This document shows, in pieces, positions 31,629-43,369 of a stretch of 64,000 bases of DNA (position 1 is the first letter of the stretch; every line of letters begins with the position of its first letter). The notes under the pieces are model-generated. The model ran no database searches. It was not told where the DNA came from and saw nothing but the letters and a program-made list of their open reading frames with translations. The translations under genes and the position numbers were made by a program. Where the stretch lies: the NCBI GenBank assembly GCA_031213475.1, contig JARUPZ010000008.1, positions 9,112,076 to 9,176,075 on the forward strand, in the 5' to 3' direction. The stretch comes from Nereocystis luetkeana. Taxonomy: Eukaryota; Sar; Phaeophyceae; Laminariales; Laminariaceae.

Positions 31629-32055
31629 TAAAACAGGGGGGAAGGGGGGGGGGGGGGGTAGTCGCCGACAAACTGTGACGATCGCGGGAACAACAACAGC
31701 ACACTGCGTGGTGGGGAGGGGGGGGGGTGCGTGGTAAACAAAATTGGTCTCTCCCATCAGTTGCAATGCAAACCGGGTCATGCGGCAACCTACGACCCTC
31801 ATCACAGCCCCCCCGTAGTTCTGTGCTGCTGAAGGCTGTGCTCGTGAAAGGTTTGAGAACGCCATATTTTTTCATTTTTTCTTTAATTCCTTTTTTTGTT
31901 TTGGTGTCGTAAAACATGTCGAGGTCCCCAGAAGATGGAGAGGGATGTTCACACGCGTTTGCTGCAGTGTCATTTAAAAAAAAAACACACACACACACAC
32001 ACCAAAAAGTCCCTATCGGGAGGAGGGTGCGAACCCACGACATCGGCCTTACTTA
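31629..32055. other. No gene recognised
   Basis: G-runs at about 31637-31658 and 31716-31727, then AT-rich DNA with an A-run and (AC)n at about 31977-32002. Confidence 0.4.
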
Positions 32056-32486
32056 GAGTCATTCTTATCGGAGAGCTATTTCCTCATAATTTCGACATTT
32101 TTTTCGCGCATTTTTTCAATCTTCCATAACCCCCGGCGTTTTTTTTCCAAGTATGTGAAATTTAACGGGCTTGATTTTCTTGCTTCTGGAGAATTTCACG
32201 AATAGTGACAGAACGTTTTCCGTGTATGGAATCAGAAGGAAGGAGCAAGGGCAGCAAGTGGAGTAGACAAACCGAAAGTTGGCACGGAAGGGAGGTAGAC
32301 TCGGTGCATGGGTTTCTTTTTGTTTCCGAGGTTTTCTTCTTTCGGGAAAGTTATGAGTGATCAATGTTGAAGATCATGCCGCACATTGTCGGATGGCAAA
32401 GGAAATAATATTAATTGATACCTGTCTCCAAATATTTCCAAACGTTACACAAAATATGGGGAAAAAACGCTCTCCGATAAGTAGGT
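32056..32486. mobile_element. Family F element split by a LINE 3' tail
   Basis: Left end GTCATTCTTATCGGAGAGCT and right end CGCTCTCCGATAAG are inverted. The interior matches the copies at 49347-49523 and 60190-60428 (ACGAATAGTGACAGAACG). Its centre is interrupted at about 32235-32420 by the LINE tail, so F was present first. Confidence 0.7.
32235..32420 (+). mobile_element. LINE 3'-tail fragment, site 4
   Basis: About 185 bp in reverse sense, the longest isolated tail. It reaches the pyrimidine/purine part of the UTR (CGGAAGGGAGGTAGACT) and ends GTCGGATGGCAAAGGAAATA plus ATATTAA. Confidence 0.8.
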
Positions 32487-32875
32487 TGCACACGAAGATT
32501 ATGATAACCCCTATAGATCACCGGAGACGCCGTGGCGGCATTATTGGGTACATTAATCGCGACCGGAATGTGTTGCTACCGTCATCATCTGCCCGTTCCC
32601 CAGACATTCGGGGTGGCTGGCCGTGAGGTCGCGCACAGCCTCGAGCGCGCGCGGCCATGGGCGGGCGGGCCGTGTATGCCCCCGGCGAAGCGGGGGGGCG
32701 CCCCGCTCCGCCAAACAAGGAGGCAGGAACGTATTTTTTTGAAAACAAAACAGAAGAAACGCGTGCGCTATCAATGACTGATAAGACACGTGCCAAAGGT
32801 CGAGAGGTGCACCACTATTTTTCGTTTTTTTCTGGGCTTTCCTCTCCACCATCAGCAAGGCACTGAATACTAATA
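32487..32875. other. No gene recognised
   Basis: GC-rich centre with a G/C-rich palindromic patch at about 32630-32720. No recognisable product. Confidence 0.35.
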
Positions 32876-32980
32876 TTACGGGGGACCATAGTTAATAGGA
32901 CCTGTGGTATACATAAAAACCTATATATTTAACAATTTCTACTAACAATATTTGGTCCTATTAACTATGGTCCCCCGTAA
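32876..32980. mobile_element. Hairpin A element, plain form
   Basis: TTACGGGGGACCATAGTTAA with a perfect inverse at the right. The interior AACCTATATATTTAAC is an empty-site form for the TACCAGGTA comparison. Confidence 0.9.
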
Positions 32981-33445
32981 TAATAGTGGGTCAAAAAGAT
33001 GATATCTGCGAAACAAAATGAATATCCAAAGATGGCTGATGACCAACGAGATATATATCGTAAAATTTAATGGCGATCCAATCGATGGGCTCAAATTTTG
33101 GCGCAAATAATGGAACCATCGATGATATCGAAAATGCCTCGGAATTTGTATCGAAACGGGGTCAGTTCTTCTTTTCGCTCCCGCAACCTCGGGAGCAGAG
33201 TTGGTCGTAACCTTCCTTCGGACCATCCATCGGATTAGTATGTTCTCATGCTTGTATACCCAGATCATTAGCAGGTACTAACCCCGCGCAGAGTACGTGA
33301 TACACTAACTCGTCTACTCAGCCCGGCGCAGGAGGCCTCATCCAATCCAATACTTACATCAAAGGACCCACGGTAGAGAGACAGAATACAACAGCAACAA
33401 CAACAACAACAACAAAAGAAGCTCGCCGACCGTTCTGAGGTAACT
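32981..33445. other. No gene recognised
   Basis: Mixed sequence with (ACA)n at about 33390-33415. Confidence 0.4.
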
Positions 33446-33532
33446 CTCTTTAGAGCTACCGTCCCGTTTGGGGTGGCAATCCACTGTAATTATGAGTAGT
33501 TTTCCCCCAAAACGGGACTGCACTCCTAGCAG
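33446..33532. mobile_element. Hairpin D element, copy 6 (diverged)
   Basis: CTCTTTAGAGCTACCGTCCC at the left and CCCAAAACGGGACTGCACTC at the right with several mismatches. Confidence 0.6.
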
Positions 33533-35136
33533 GCCGGTCAGTCCCAGTGACGAACAGAAAAGGACAAAAAACCGCTTCCCCTATCCTGGCACGCCCTGAC
33601 AGGCAGGCGTCTAACCACCGGCCACAACGCTGTGAAGGAACCAAACCGCATGGCGGTACTGCCGTAGCAATTGCACGCGAAGGAAGGACTTGGAGCACCA
33701 ATATCAACTCCCCGGGGGGTGGGTACATACAGCGCGGCTATCAAGCGGCCCAAGGGTCTGCTCGCTCTCGCCGCTTGAAGATCACGCGGATTCCCCCCCA
33801 AGCACAAAGCGCGGACATCTCGTGTGGTCAAAGCATGCGCCAGTCGCCGTCAGTCGCCGTCGGCGCTACCGCTCCATCCAAACGCGCGAAACAAAATCCC
33901 GACTGCGCGATGATGCCATCATGATCGTTTTTCCTAAGAAGAAGCTGAAAAATCAAATCGCATGTGCGCCAACCGTCCAGACTTGGCGCGAAACGAAAAC
34001 AAAAAAAAAACACTAAATTCCACATTGGATGTGGAGCCGACCGATGCCTTATAGGGGTGTTGCCTAATTAGTCCCTGATCTCCTCGTTGTATGTAAGGAG
34101 GAGCTCGATCAGAGTGTCACCCGAAACATGGACTTGGAAGAAGTTTGTTGTTCGCGGAACCCGACTAACATTCCTGCGGGACCTAGCCCTACAGATACAC
34201 GGGTAAAGCATATAGTAAGTGACCGATATGCTACAGTAGTAGGTAGTTGCTCGCCCGAGGAGGAGCTAGCTCAACCGGTCCGACAATATCGATGTTGCCT
34301 CAGAAGGCAAACGCGAAAAAACAAAATTGGCAACCCATGCTACCGCGGGCTGAGTCCGTTACCCTTCACTTCCCAAGGCTTCTCACACGAAGCAGGGTTC
34401 ACAACCAAACCATATCACCCGAACCAGGCGACTTCCAAGCAGAACAAAATCGGGAAGAAGAAGAAGAAGAAGAAGAAGAAGAAGAAGAAGAAGAAGAAGA
34501 AGAAGAAGAAGAAGAAGAAGAAGAAGAAGAAGAAGAAGAAGAAGAAGAAGAAGAAGAAGAAGAAGAAGAAGAAGAAGAAACAATTATTTTCTTTGGCGGG
34601 ACCCGACCAACATTCCTTTATGCGCGCCCCACAATGGTCCTGCGAAAAAAACCAAAAATGTACTCGCAAAATTATCATACCAAAATCGGCAGTCGCTCAC
34701 CTACAAGGAGATCCGAAACCGAACCTACACAAAACTAATTCAGCCGAAAACCAATGTACCCCTATAATATACCGAATAACGATGCCTACCGGGGGGGGGG
34801 GGGGTAAACGTAGGCATCAGCTCCGGGGTCGCGCCATTGGGTAATTTTTCCCCCCGGCTATTTTTTGCGCGACAGCATGAATGGAGCCGCCAACAAAAGA
34901 GACGCAAACTGCTTTCCTCCCTTCACCACCCTCCTCTCTCCCCCCCCCCCTCCCCCCCCGACGCCGACTATCACGAGCCTCCTAAACGCCCGAAAGGCAA
35001 GTCATTCCCAAAAAAGGGAGCGCCGCTGGACATGCAACCATTGGCGCAACCATTGGTACAACATGCCACGAGAGGGGCCGTACACTATTCTTACGAGTAA
35101 TAGTGAGCCATAAGCGCTAGTAGGCCACCCAAACAA
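33533..35136. other. No gene; contains a (GAA)n tract and G/C runs
   Basis: Open frames through 34454-34580 are created by the GAA repeat. G- or C-runs lie at about 34791-34804 and 34943-34960. GC-rich DNA at 33540-33900 has frames on both strands without a recognisable product. Confidence 0.4.
34454..34580 (+). repeat. (GAA)n microsatellite, about 42 units
   Basis: Uninterrupted GAA/AAG repeat of about 126 bp. Purine/pyrimidine asymmetry can give triplex DNA. Confidence 0.95.
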
Positions 35137-35236
35137 CCCTGGTTAGGACCGCAGCAGTCCCGTTTTCGGGACAAACGAACGTAAAACTCGACTGGAGCTT
35201 GTGTCCTCAGAACGGGAGTGCAGTCTTGAAAGGGTC
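35137..35236. mobile_element. Hairpin D element, copy 7
   Basis: CCCTGGTTAGGACCGCAGCA with GTCCCGTTTTCGGGACAAAC, answered by GTGTCCTCAGAACGGGAGTG and CTTGAAAGGG. Confidence 0.65.
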
Positions 35237-36710
35237 GAAAAAAAAAAAACGAACAAAAAAAAAGGAACAATCCCATCCTAGGCCTATCTCTACAGGAGGT
35301 CTACGTCGAAAAATATTGTCAAAAAAACAAAACAAACTCACGCACGCACGCACGCACGCACGCAAAAATAGAATGTTTTTTTGTTTTTGTTTTTTGTTAA
35401 TCCTCCGGCGGATTGGTAAAAATAGAGCTTGCGCAAGGATGCTTCGATACGAGTTCCAAGTTTAAGAATTACCAGCAGCCAAGAAATAGTTTGGGCGAAA
35501 AGTGCTATAGCACACCCCCCTACCGGACAACACGGAAAAAGTGTCCCTTTTTGCCCAAGCTGTCACCGTGACCCTCATGGCCGAAGCGAGGTGCCGCTGA
35601 AGCGCTACGTAGACGGGGTAGGGGGGGGGTGTGGGGGGGGGGGGGGGGGCGTGCGCCTGCAAATTGATTGTCTGAGGCTGTTCTCGCCCTAAGGACTCTA
35701 TACTAATACCGAGACATTATTAGTTAGTAAGTCGCCCATATAAAAAAATGCCTTCATGGGCAAAGGGTACGCTCAATTAACCCGATGGGGGACGCCATGG
35801 TCTGCAATATACCTGGTTGGGTCTGGGCGTAGCGAAAGCATTTGATTAATCAAAGCTTGTAAGCGATGGTATTAAGACCTACTATGCCAATGGAAACGCG
35901 AAGTTGATTTTTTTTTTTTTTCAAATATATGGCTTTAAAAAAACAGCCGAAAATTTTCTCGTACCGCCGCTGTGGGGAAAAATGAGAAAAAATGTTTGAT
36001 TTTTTCTTTTTTTTTTTCCCAACGGCTGCAGGCGGCGCAATTTGTGTTTTTCTGGTCGCAAATTGTCAACACGGTTATCGAAACCAGCTCGTGCGACGAT
36101 CGACCCTCGATCTCGACGTAGACTCAGCCCACGGCCAACCCACTCGGTATCTGGCAAGCCCAACGAGTATAGATGACGGCCTCGAAGATATCAGGCGGAT
36201 CCATGGTCTAGGGGGCGAGAGCTTGCCGGCGGCGTCGTACGGTATCCTCCCAAACCTGAAAAAAAGACTATTTTTTGCCATTCGAGACGGATGGAGAAGT
36301 TTTGTCTTCTGTTTTGTGCAAACCAGCGGACAAATGTTTTTTTACACACGCCTGGTCAGCTCCCGCCACATGACACCGGCCATGGTGTGAAGACGATGAC
36401 CCTAGGGTGGGTCGGAGCCCCTAACGAGCGCACTCCTTTCAGAATTCGTGACGCAATCGTTGGTTTTGTTGATCGATGTTTGTCGAGGACTCGGAATCTC
36501 GCCGCTTCGAACCAAAGATCGGCCCGAGTTTTTCTCAAGCCGATGTTGGCCCAACATCGGCCCCAGATTTGCTTTTTTCGGGCTTTTCCAAAAGTTAGGA
36601 ACTTTTTTTTTTTTTAGGTGGCCCATAGGACGCGTGTTCTGAAAATTTTTGGCGGGTATCTTTGAAATTCAAACTTTTTATTGCAATTTCGCTGTACCAT
36701 TGGCATAGGT
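35237..36710. other. No gene recognised
   Basis: (ACGC)n at about 35341-35362, G-run at about 35622-35649, T-runs at about 35909 and 36000-36018. Small frames (35992-36390, 36291-36617) cross homopolymers and show no family. Confidence 0.4.
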
Positions 36711-36815
36711 CTAAGGGGGACCAAAGTAAATAGGACCAAATATTGTTAGCAAGCATAGGTAAATATATAGTTTTTTGGGTGTAACGTAGATCCTATTTAC
36801 TAGGGCCCCCTGTAA
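36711..36815. mobile_element. Hairpin A element (diverged)
   Basis: CTAAGGGGGACCAAAGTAAA at the left and TTTACTAGGGCCCCCTGTAA at the right, with the usual CAAATATTGTTAG interior. Confidence 0.75.
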
Positions 36816-37995
36816 ATGTATAAACAGGGGGTACAGAGTTCTTCAGTCGAGAACATCCCTGTCGGTTCCGTTCAGAAGTAGTTTCTTGGCTAAAAAAGTT
36901 CCACACGCTGTCCCTGTCATTAATAGAGGAAACGCCTCCGAGCCCAGAGGGGGGCTCCATCGTTCCCGCCTCCAAGGCGGCCCGCTAAAATCTGACAGAG
37001 CAAAAAAATAAGAAAACGTTCACAGCGGAACGGGCGAGGGCAGAGGTAACCATCTTGGTGTACGCGAAACACAGCACTCGCATGAAAAAGCCTCCGCGAA
37101 GGGAGAGATAAGACGGCCAGTCAAATTACACCCGAAGCACAGGAGAGAGTCGATCTCACACTACAAGCCAAGACACACGGGATAACTCATCAACATATAA
37201 TATCCTAGAAGAGGAGCAGAGCTCGTCGTGATATCTATTATACGAACAAAAAAGCCATTATCTATTATCGAACCGAAGACAACCGGACGAGGGGGGTTGC
37301 CGCTCAGCAGCGCCCTTCGCATTGATATGAAATGCTGCGAAAGGAATGGGAGTTGCGCAAACCTATGACGCATGCAGACTTTCGGGTGGAAGGGGGTTGA
37401 TGCTATTAATAGACTAAAACCTAACGTACATGAGATGTAACCTTTCTCCGAAAAAAATCAGGGGTCGTCGCAAAAAACAAAAAAGCAAAAGTACACGTCG
37501 CCTTGAACGGACTGAAACCGAAAGAGGGAGCGCTCCGCGCCCTCAGCAGCGCCCGCCGTGTCGGCGAAGAACCAGCGACAGGAAGATTTGCTGGCGCATG
37601 ACATCACGCGCATCGAAAGCGGTGCGAAGGGTGCTGATCTCCGTCGATCAGCAGTAAATCGTTGTCCCAAAGAAAGAAAACAAGAGGGCATGCCGCCTTG
37701 AAGTAAATGAACGGAACGAGAGAGCGGCCGGGCAGCGGCACCCTCCGTGTCGATATAAAAAAAAAAAAGGAAGGAAGGGGGTAGCAGTTGGTGCGCTCTC
37801 TGACGAACGACAGTGTGTGTACACGGAGTTTTGCCGTTGCCACGAGGCGGTCGGTTTCGGCTGAAGCGACAACAGCGCACGCGGGCTGGCTTGTGCGACC
37901 AGGCATCAACGAACGGAAGGAAGACGGCGGCTGCGCGCGTGTGCGTTTCTTCTTGATTTTACAACAAGTAGAAAAGAGGGGCATTTCTTAAACAG
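36816..37995. other. No gene recognised
   Basis: Near 37480-37610 and 37670-37740 two stretches share words (GAACGGA, GAGAG(A/C)G, CGGCAC/GCGCCC), suggesting an old duplication. Frames on the minus strand (37880-37458) have no recognisable domain. Confidence 0.3.
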
Positions 37996-38408
37996 AACAA
38001 CCAACCAAACAAACAAACAAACAAGCAAGCAGACAATCAAAACAAGCAAACATTATAAACAAAATAAACAGACAAACAAACAAACACACAAACAAATGAA
38101 CAAACAAGCAAACCATTAAAACAAGCAAACACAATAAACTGATAAACAAACAAACCAACAAACGAACAAACCAACCAACAAACAAACAAACAAAAAAAAC
38201 GAACAAACAAAACAAACAAATCAGCAAACAGAACAAACAATCAAAACAAACGAACGAACGAACAAACAAACAAAACGAACAAACAAACAAACAAACAAAC
38301 AAACAAACAAACAAACAAACAAACAAACATAACAAACAAACCAAAAAAACAAACAAAACAAACAAATCAAACCAACAAACAAACCAGCAAACAAACAAAA
38401 CAAACAAA
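37996..38408. repeat. (CAAA)n-derived low-complexity block
   Basis: About 410 bp made of CAAA/ACAA with occasional G or T. All minus-strand frames here read Phe/Leu/Val/Cys and are not genes. Confidence 0.9.
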
Positions 38409-38455
38409 CTGTCTGAGCCGCCACAGCATCCATACCGCGCGGCAGTCGAACGAGG

Positions 38456-38528
38456 TACAGTACAGTACAGTACAGTACAGTACAGTACAGTACAGTACAG
38501 TACAGTACAGTACAGTACAGTACAGTAC
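38456..38528. repeat. (TACAG)n microsatellite, about 14 units
   Basis: Perfect pentanucleotide repeat directly after a unique 45-bp spacer from the CAAA block. Confidence 0.95.
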
Positions 38529-38731
38529 CATATATCATGGGGATATATATCTGTAATTGCTGAAGGTGCGCGCCCCACACATTTCCAAGCATCTGTCAGT
38601 CGTATTCACAAGTCTGTCCCCATTGAACTCCGCATTAGTTTACCCTGAGGGGGCCGAGAAGCCTCGGGAAACTCAGAATGATCCTCTATCGAGACACATA
38701 CATATAGTATCGTGGCGTTTTCGCTGCTCTA

Positions 38732-38836
38732 TTGCGGGGAACCATAGTCAATAGGACCTACGCTACACACACGAACCTATATATTTACATATTGTTACTC
38801 GCAATATTTGGTCCCATTTACTATGGTCCCCCGTAA
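38732..38836. mobile_element. Hairpin A element, plain form
   Basis: TTGCGGGGAACCATAGTCAA at the left and ACTATGGTCCCCCGTAA at the right. Interior AACCTATATATTTAC lacks the inserted word. Confidence 0.85.
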
Positions 38837-39222
38837 TACTACAAAAGATATGGCCATTATTAGTAGCAATATTTTTCTTTCTTTCTTTACCCCTTTTTTT
38901 TCCGGGACTGCTTCCTCCCTCAAAAGCCCCCCGAACACATAAAACCGACGACCCTGAGAAGGAAAAACGAGAGCCGCGAAAAAACGCGCGAGGACCTCAG
39001 CAACCGATGGATCACGACACGCTTTATCATAACACGCGCAAAAGCACCGGTTTTCCCCAGCGACAATACTCTGCGGTAGTTTCTGAGTTGACGGGGGGGG
39101 AGCCTCGTCGGCCAGAACTACTTCGACCCCCCCAAACACTTGCCGTGAAGTTAAGCATCTGCCGCTCGGGAACTCCTTTCTCCCCTCCGGACGCACGCTC
39201 ACGATCGGGGTGCTACAGCTTG
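38837..39222. other. No gene recognised
   Basis: The minus-strand frame 39433-38795 is driven by the TTGTACC repeat and is not credible as a gene. Confidence 0.4.
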
Positions 39223-39343
39223 TTGTACCTTGTACCTTGTACCTTGTACCTTGCACCTTGTACCCTGTACCTTGTACCTTGTACTCTGTACCCTGTACCT
39301 TATACCTTGTACCTTGTACCTTGTACCTTGTACATTGTACCTT
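39223..39343. repeat. (TTGTACC)n heptamer array, about 17 units
   Basis: CTTGTAC/CCTGTAC heptamers with single-base variants. The heptamer contains GTACC, a piece of the TACCWGGTA word. Confidence 0.9.
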
Positions 39344-41032
39344 TTTTAGGCCGAATTTGTTCGCACTGATGGGGGTCTTCTCGACTGAAAAAAGTGCTGT
39401 GATACCCGATAATCGAATTTGAATGTTTTTCATAGCACACCCGCTGCTGATTGCTCGCCCGATGAACGCTTAGGGTATTGGACGCACCTCTATGTCATAG
39501 CGTGCATCCCTTTGTATGGTCGACGCGAATTTCCTCTCGCCCTAGCATTGACTTTGAGAAACAACCATTCGGAGGGCTGGGCACTGGCACAGTATATACT
39601 GGCAGCGGTAATCTACTGGCAGTGGTAACACACGGGTTGAAGTGGCCGGTATATTTACCAGTATTTTTTTATCTTACTTGCGGGCAAGAAACACGCCACC
39701 ACATAATGCAATACGGAAACCCACTCAATGAGTTTCGGGAGGAGAGAGCTGATAGGAGAGACAGTATACTGCTTGCAATGCAGTGTACTGATTGACTCTG
39801 ACGACAGTATATTCGCTAATGCCCAGGCCAGCCAGTGCCCGGCGCTAAGAACGGGTATTGCAACGACAACGAGTGTCTCGTTGAGTAGTTCCTCCTCATC
39901 TGGCAGAAATACGTGTTTGCCTAAATGCTAAGCTGCCCTCATCATATGCTTGCACCCCCTCCCCCCCCCCCCCCCCCCCCGCCGCCACGCCTCTCGTAGA
40001 CTTACCAGACTTTACCTGCGGCTGAGTAAGACCTCTCGAAAGACCCGCCGCCACATGCGCCTGGTCAGTCATCACCAGGCGCTCGCTGCCGTCAGTATTC
40101 CCAGCTATGGCGTCGTCAGCCGCGGACGGCCGGGCGCCGGCGACGATGATGGACATGAAAAAGAAGATTCAGTCTTATGCCTTTACCCCATTACACGCTC
40201 CTGAATAGTCGAAAGCAGCGGGGGGGTTGGGGGGGGGGGGCGGGGCGGGGGGGGGGGGGGGGAAGAGGGGGCGTCGAAACCGTTGTTTATTCATTGAGGC
40301 ACGCATTGTCTGGACTTTCATTGATCTAACATAGGCGATATATGCCTTCCGAGGGTGGAGAAAAGTTAAGCCGACACACCGACTCAAGCCTTGACCAACA
40401 CCAGGTACCAGGGTATATATATACACCGAAAACACGCTTGGGGATTTTTCGGAGGTGGAAAGAAAAATCGACGACCCACAAAAGAAACAGAACAGAAGCA
40501 TCGGTTTTATGGCGATGACCACCGCTGCGTGATCGGGGTGTCAATTGCACAAAATGGTTGGTGTCCGAGTTCCAGTGGTTGAATGCAAGGAGAGTCGTGC
40601 CGCACGGTGGCAGCACGTATCACCCTATCGGTTCCGATGCTGAACAATCAACGCTGCTGCTCGCAGATGGCTGATATCACTAAAGTTACCAACCATTGCT
40701 TTCGGGTCGACGCGGGAGTCTCAAAACGGGTGAAAAAGAACCGTGCCGAGCCACGAAAAAATGCGAAACGGTCAGGTAAAAAAAAGAAGAAGAAAAAAAA
40801 AAAAACGCGCGCGGGAACGTCGAACAGTATTTGCCGCACGCAACTTTTTTTTAATTGCAGGTATCGCTCTGGGTGTCTGCCAATATAAGGAATGCTGGGT
40901 TTTCGTACTCATGTATAAACGATCCTTATTTTTACGGCCGGAGTGATATGCTGGTACTATATACATACGCGACGACTTCGGGGTCAGCAAGCTACCAATA
41001 TCAGCCCTCTAATGTTCAGACAGATGGCGGTG

Positions 41033-41033
<1 letters not shown>
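39344..41033. other. No gene recognised
   Basis: C-run at about 39960-39979, G-runs at about 40218-40261, A-run at about 40792-40805. Short frames at 39419-39931 and 39950-40204 overlap and resemble nothing known. Confidence 0.4.

Positions 41034-41078
<45 letters not shown>
41034..41078. repeat. (TCTG)n microsatellite
   Basis: About 11 tetranucleotide units. Confidence 0.95.
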
Positions 41079-41080
<2 letters not shown>

Positions 41081-41828
41081 CGTTTGTCGCCAAACCATTG
41101 CAAGGTAGCACTCTCGACCGAGGTATACGCCCCCCCCCCCCCTGCTTAGACGCAGACCGTCGCGCGCGAGTAGGTGACGGGCCCAGAAAATGTAGTTGAC
41201 CGAACTGGACAATATATACCCATCGCGAGCGACATATCTAAAACTCACGAACATCGCGATATTCGGCGTCTAGACCCAAATTATGTTCCTCTGGAGTTTT
41301 ATGCGAGTGTCCGGCACAGGCGATATCTCCCGCGACACGTGGTGCGCAACACACAAATATTACCTCGGGGGTAAAATCACCCCAGGTATATATTTACGTC
41401 CTCTTTTTCTTGGGAGAGCCGAACCTGGCAGAAAAAAATGAGTCGCCTTGCCAGCAAGGACAACAGCAGCAGCAGTGGCCGCCACGACTTCGGTTGAATG
41501 AGTACGGCAGACGAGCGCTCCCTTGTTCGGGGAGGGGCGGATGCACGGGATGTGTCCCGGTTCAGCGGCACCAGCACAGCATCCAGTTCTCCGGGTCTGC
41601 CGGAGCCGACCCAAACCCATGCCCCCCACGTGGCACGCCCTTCACCCTATCAGGGAACGACAACCGGGTAGCGCAACCGGGCCTTTCGTTTTTGGCGGGC
41701 ATGTCTAAGCACGAGCGTGAGATGCGTCCGCGATGCGATGCACGGCTCCATCCGTAGTGGGAGGGGGGGGGTGCGTAATCGTGTGTTGCTTGGTCATCTG
41801 ACCACTGATCACGCATCCTATTTCGAAA
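41079..41828. other. No gene recognised
   Basis: C-run at about 41130-41142, CAGCAG at 41463-41475. No credible coding region. Confidence 0.4.
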
Positions 41829-42024
41829 AGGGAGGGAGGGAGGGAGGGAGGGAAGGAGGGAGGGAGGGAGGGGGGGAGGGAGGGAGGGAGGGAGGGAGGG
41901 AGGGAGGGAGGGAGGGAGGGAGGGAGGGAGGGAGGGAGGGAGGGAGGGAGGGAGGGAGGGAGGGAGGGAGGGAGGGAGGGAGGGAGGGAGGGAGGGAGGG
42001 AGGGAGGGGGGGAGGGAGGGAGGG
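41829..42024 (+). repeat. (GGGA)n microsatellite, about 49 units
   Basis: 196 bp of GGGA with three or four GGGG interruptions. Every tetrad is a guanine triplet, so the plus strand has strong G-quadruplex potential. Confidence 0.95.
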
Positions 42025-43203
42025 TGAAAAGAGCTTGCTATTGAAACCCGGATCTGAGCTAAGACTACGCGGAGTAGGAGGGAGGGAGAAACAAAAAAGG
42101 TCGAAGACGACAACTAAAATGGGGGGAAGCAAAAACAAAAAGTAGCGAATACAATCTACAGTAACACTCCCACCCAACCTTTTACGCTTTGTTTTCGAAC
42201 TGCTCTTGACAACATGCTCGCCGCGGGTATAACTTGCAGGCACAGCAGTCGCCTGTTGCACGAACTCCGAGAGAGAGTCCGGACGGGGGGCTACAGTGAG
42301 CCGAGCCGGGTATAGGGGGGGGGGGGGGGTGCACCGACCGGGGAGGGTGGGCCGGGAGGGGGGGGGGGGGGGGGGGTGACGAATAAAGAGGCTGTCAGAG
42401 GGAGGTTCGATCGGTTTCATCTATAGTAATAATATCACGATATAGCTCTCGTATTTATCAGATATCTGGAATTTTGGGTGGGGGCAACGTTTTGCTTGCT
42501 CGTCCTAAGCTTGGATGGCGAACCCCGTTAGGGTGCTTGACAAGTGTGACGCAGAACGTGCACACCGTTCACAGAGCTTGGAGTTCGCACACGGGGTGCG
42601 ATCGTTTTTTTTTTCAAAAAACAAAACGTTCTCTCGATCGCAACGGTAATAGAAGGGTTAAAAAAAACTGAACATTTATACTTTCGACGAAGGCTCTCAT
42701 TCGGTTTCTAACGGTTCACAACACCGCGCGTGGTTCGATAGGGGTGTGGAATCTTCTATGGCTCGAATGTTTCCGACTGACGGAAGCCCCTATTCCAAAG
42801 GACCTACCGCTCTGGCAGGACAGGAAGTTGATGATCTGTACGTAGATGATCTGTAGATCGTGATCTGTAGATCATACGTCCAACACGTGGGCTGTCGCCC
42901 GCTCTGTGGTCGGTCTGCAAGACACGACCGGTCGTGGCGTGTCGCATATTCACCAAAAAAACAAATGGTTGATAGGTTAGGTTGTCTTGCGCGGGGAGGG
43001 GATATGGGGGTTGCCTATTGTTTTGCTCCCGCCGGTACCACAGCAGTATAAGAAATGTGAATCGTTTCGTACCGGCCGAGCCCTAGTTCAAACTAGCATA
43101 AAAACCTACAGCGGGGTAACGCAGTGTGCAGGACAGAAACTACGCCAGGTCAAAATACAGGAATCCGTAGTTTTTTTTTGCGTACAATAGGGCCTGCTTA
43201 CTA
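42025..43203. other. No gene recognised
   Basis: G-runs at about 42314-42328 and 42358-42376. A small direct repeat of GATCTGTA(G/C) lies at 42833-42872. Confidence 0.4.
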
Positions 43204-43330
43204 ATACGGGGAACCAAAGTAAATAGGACCAAATATTGTTAGTAGAAATAGGTGAATATGTAGGTTTTGGTGTGTACGGTAGGTCATATTTACTATGGCC
43301 CCCCGTCATATTAATATGGTCCCCCGTAAT
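43204..43330. mobile_element. Hairpin A element with duplicated right end
   Basis: TACGGGGAACCAAAGTAAAT at the left, CCCCCCGTCA at about 43299-43308, then a second ATATGGTCCCCCGTAAT at 43314-43330. The extra terminus may be a partial second copy. Confidence 0.75.
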
Positions 43331-43369
43331 GCCTTGGTGATGGAGAGTAATGTGGTGCGTATTTAGGAA

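Noticed and set aside
34128..34844. 238-codon and 163-codon frames with long poly-Lys or poly-Glu
   Set aside because: Created by the (GAA)n microsatellite. Flanking residues show no family.
37988..38592. 196-codon Phe/Leu/Val/Cys frame looking like membrane segments
   Set aside because: Translation of the (CAAA)n and (TACAG)n repeats.
41717..42420. Gly/Arg/Glu and Pro/Ser/Leu frames on opposite strands
   Set aside because: Translation of the (GGGA)n repeat.
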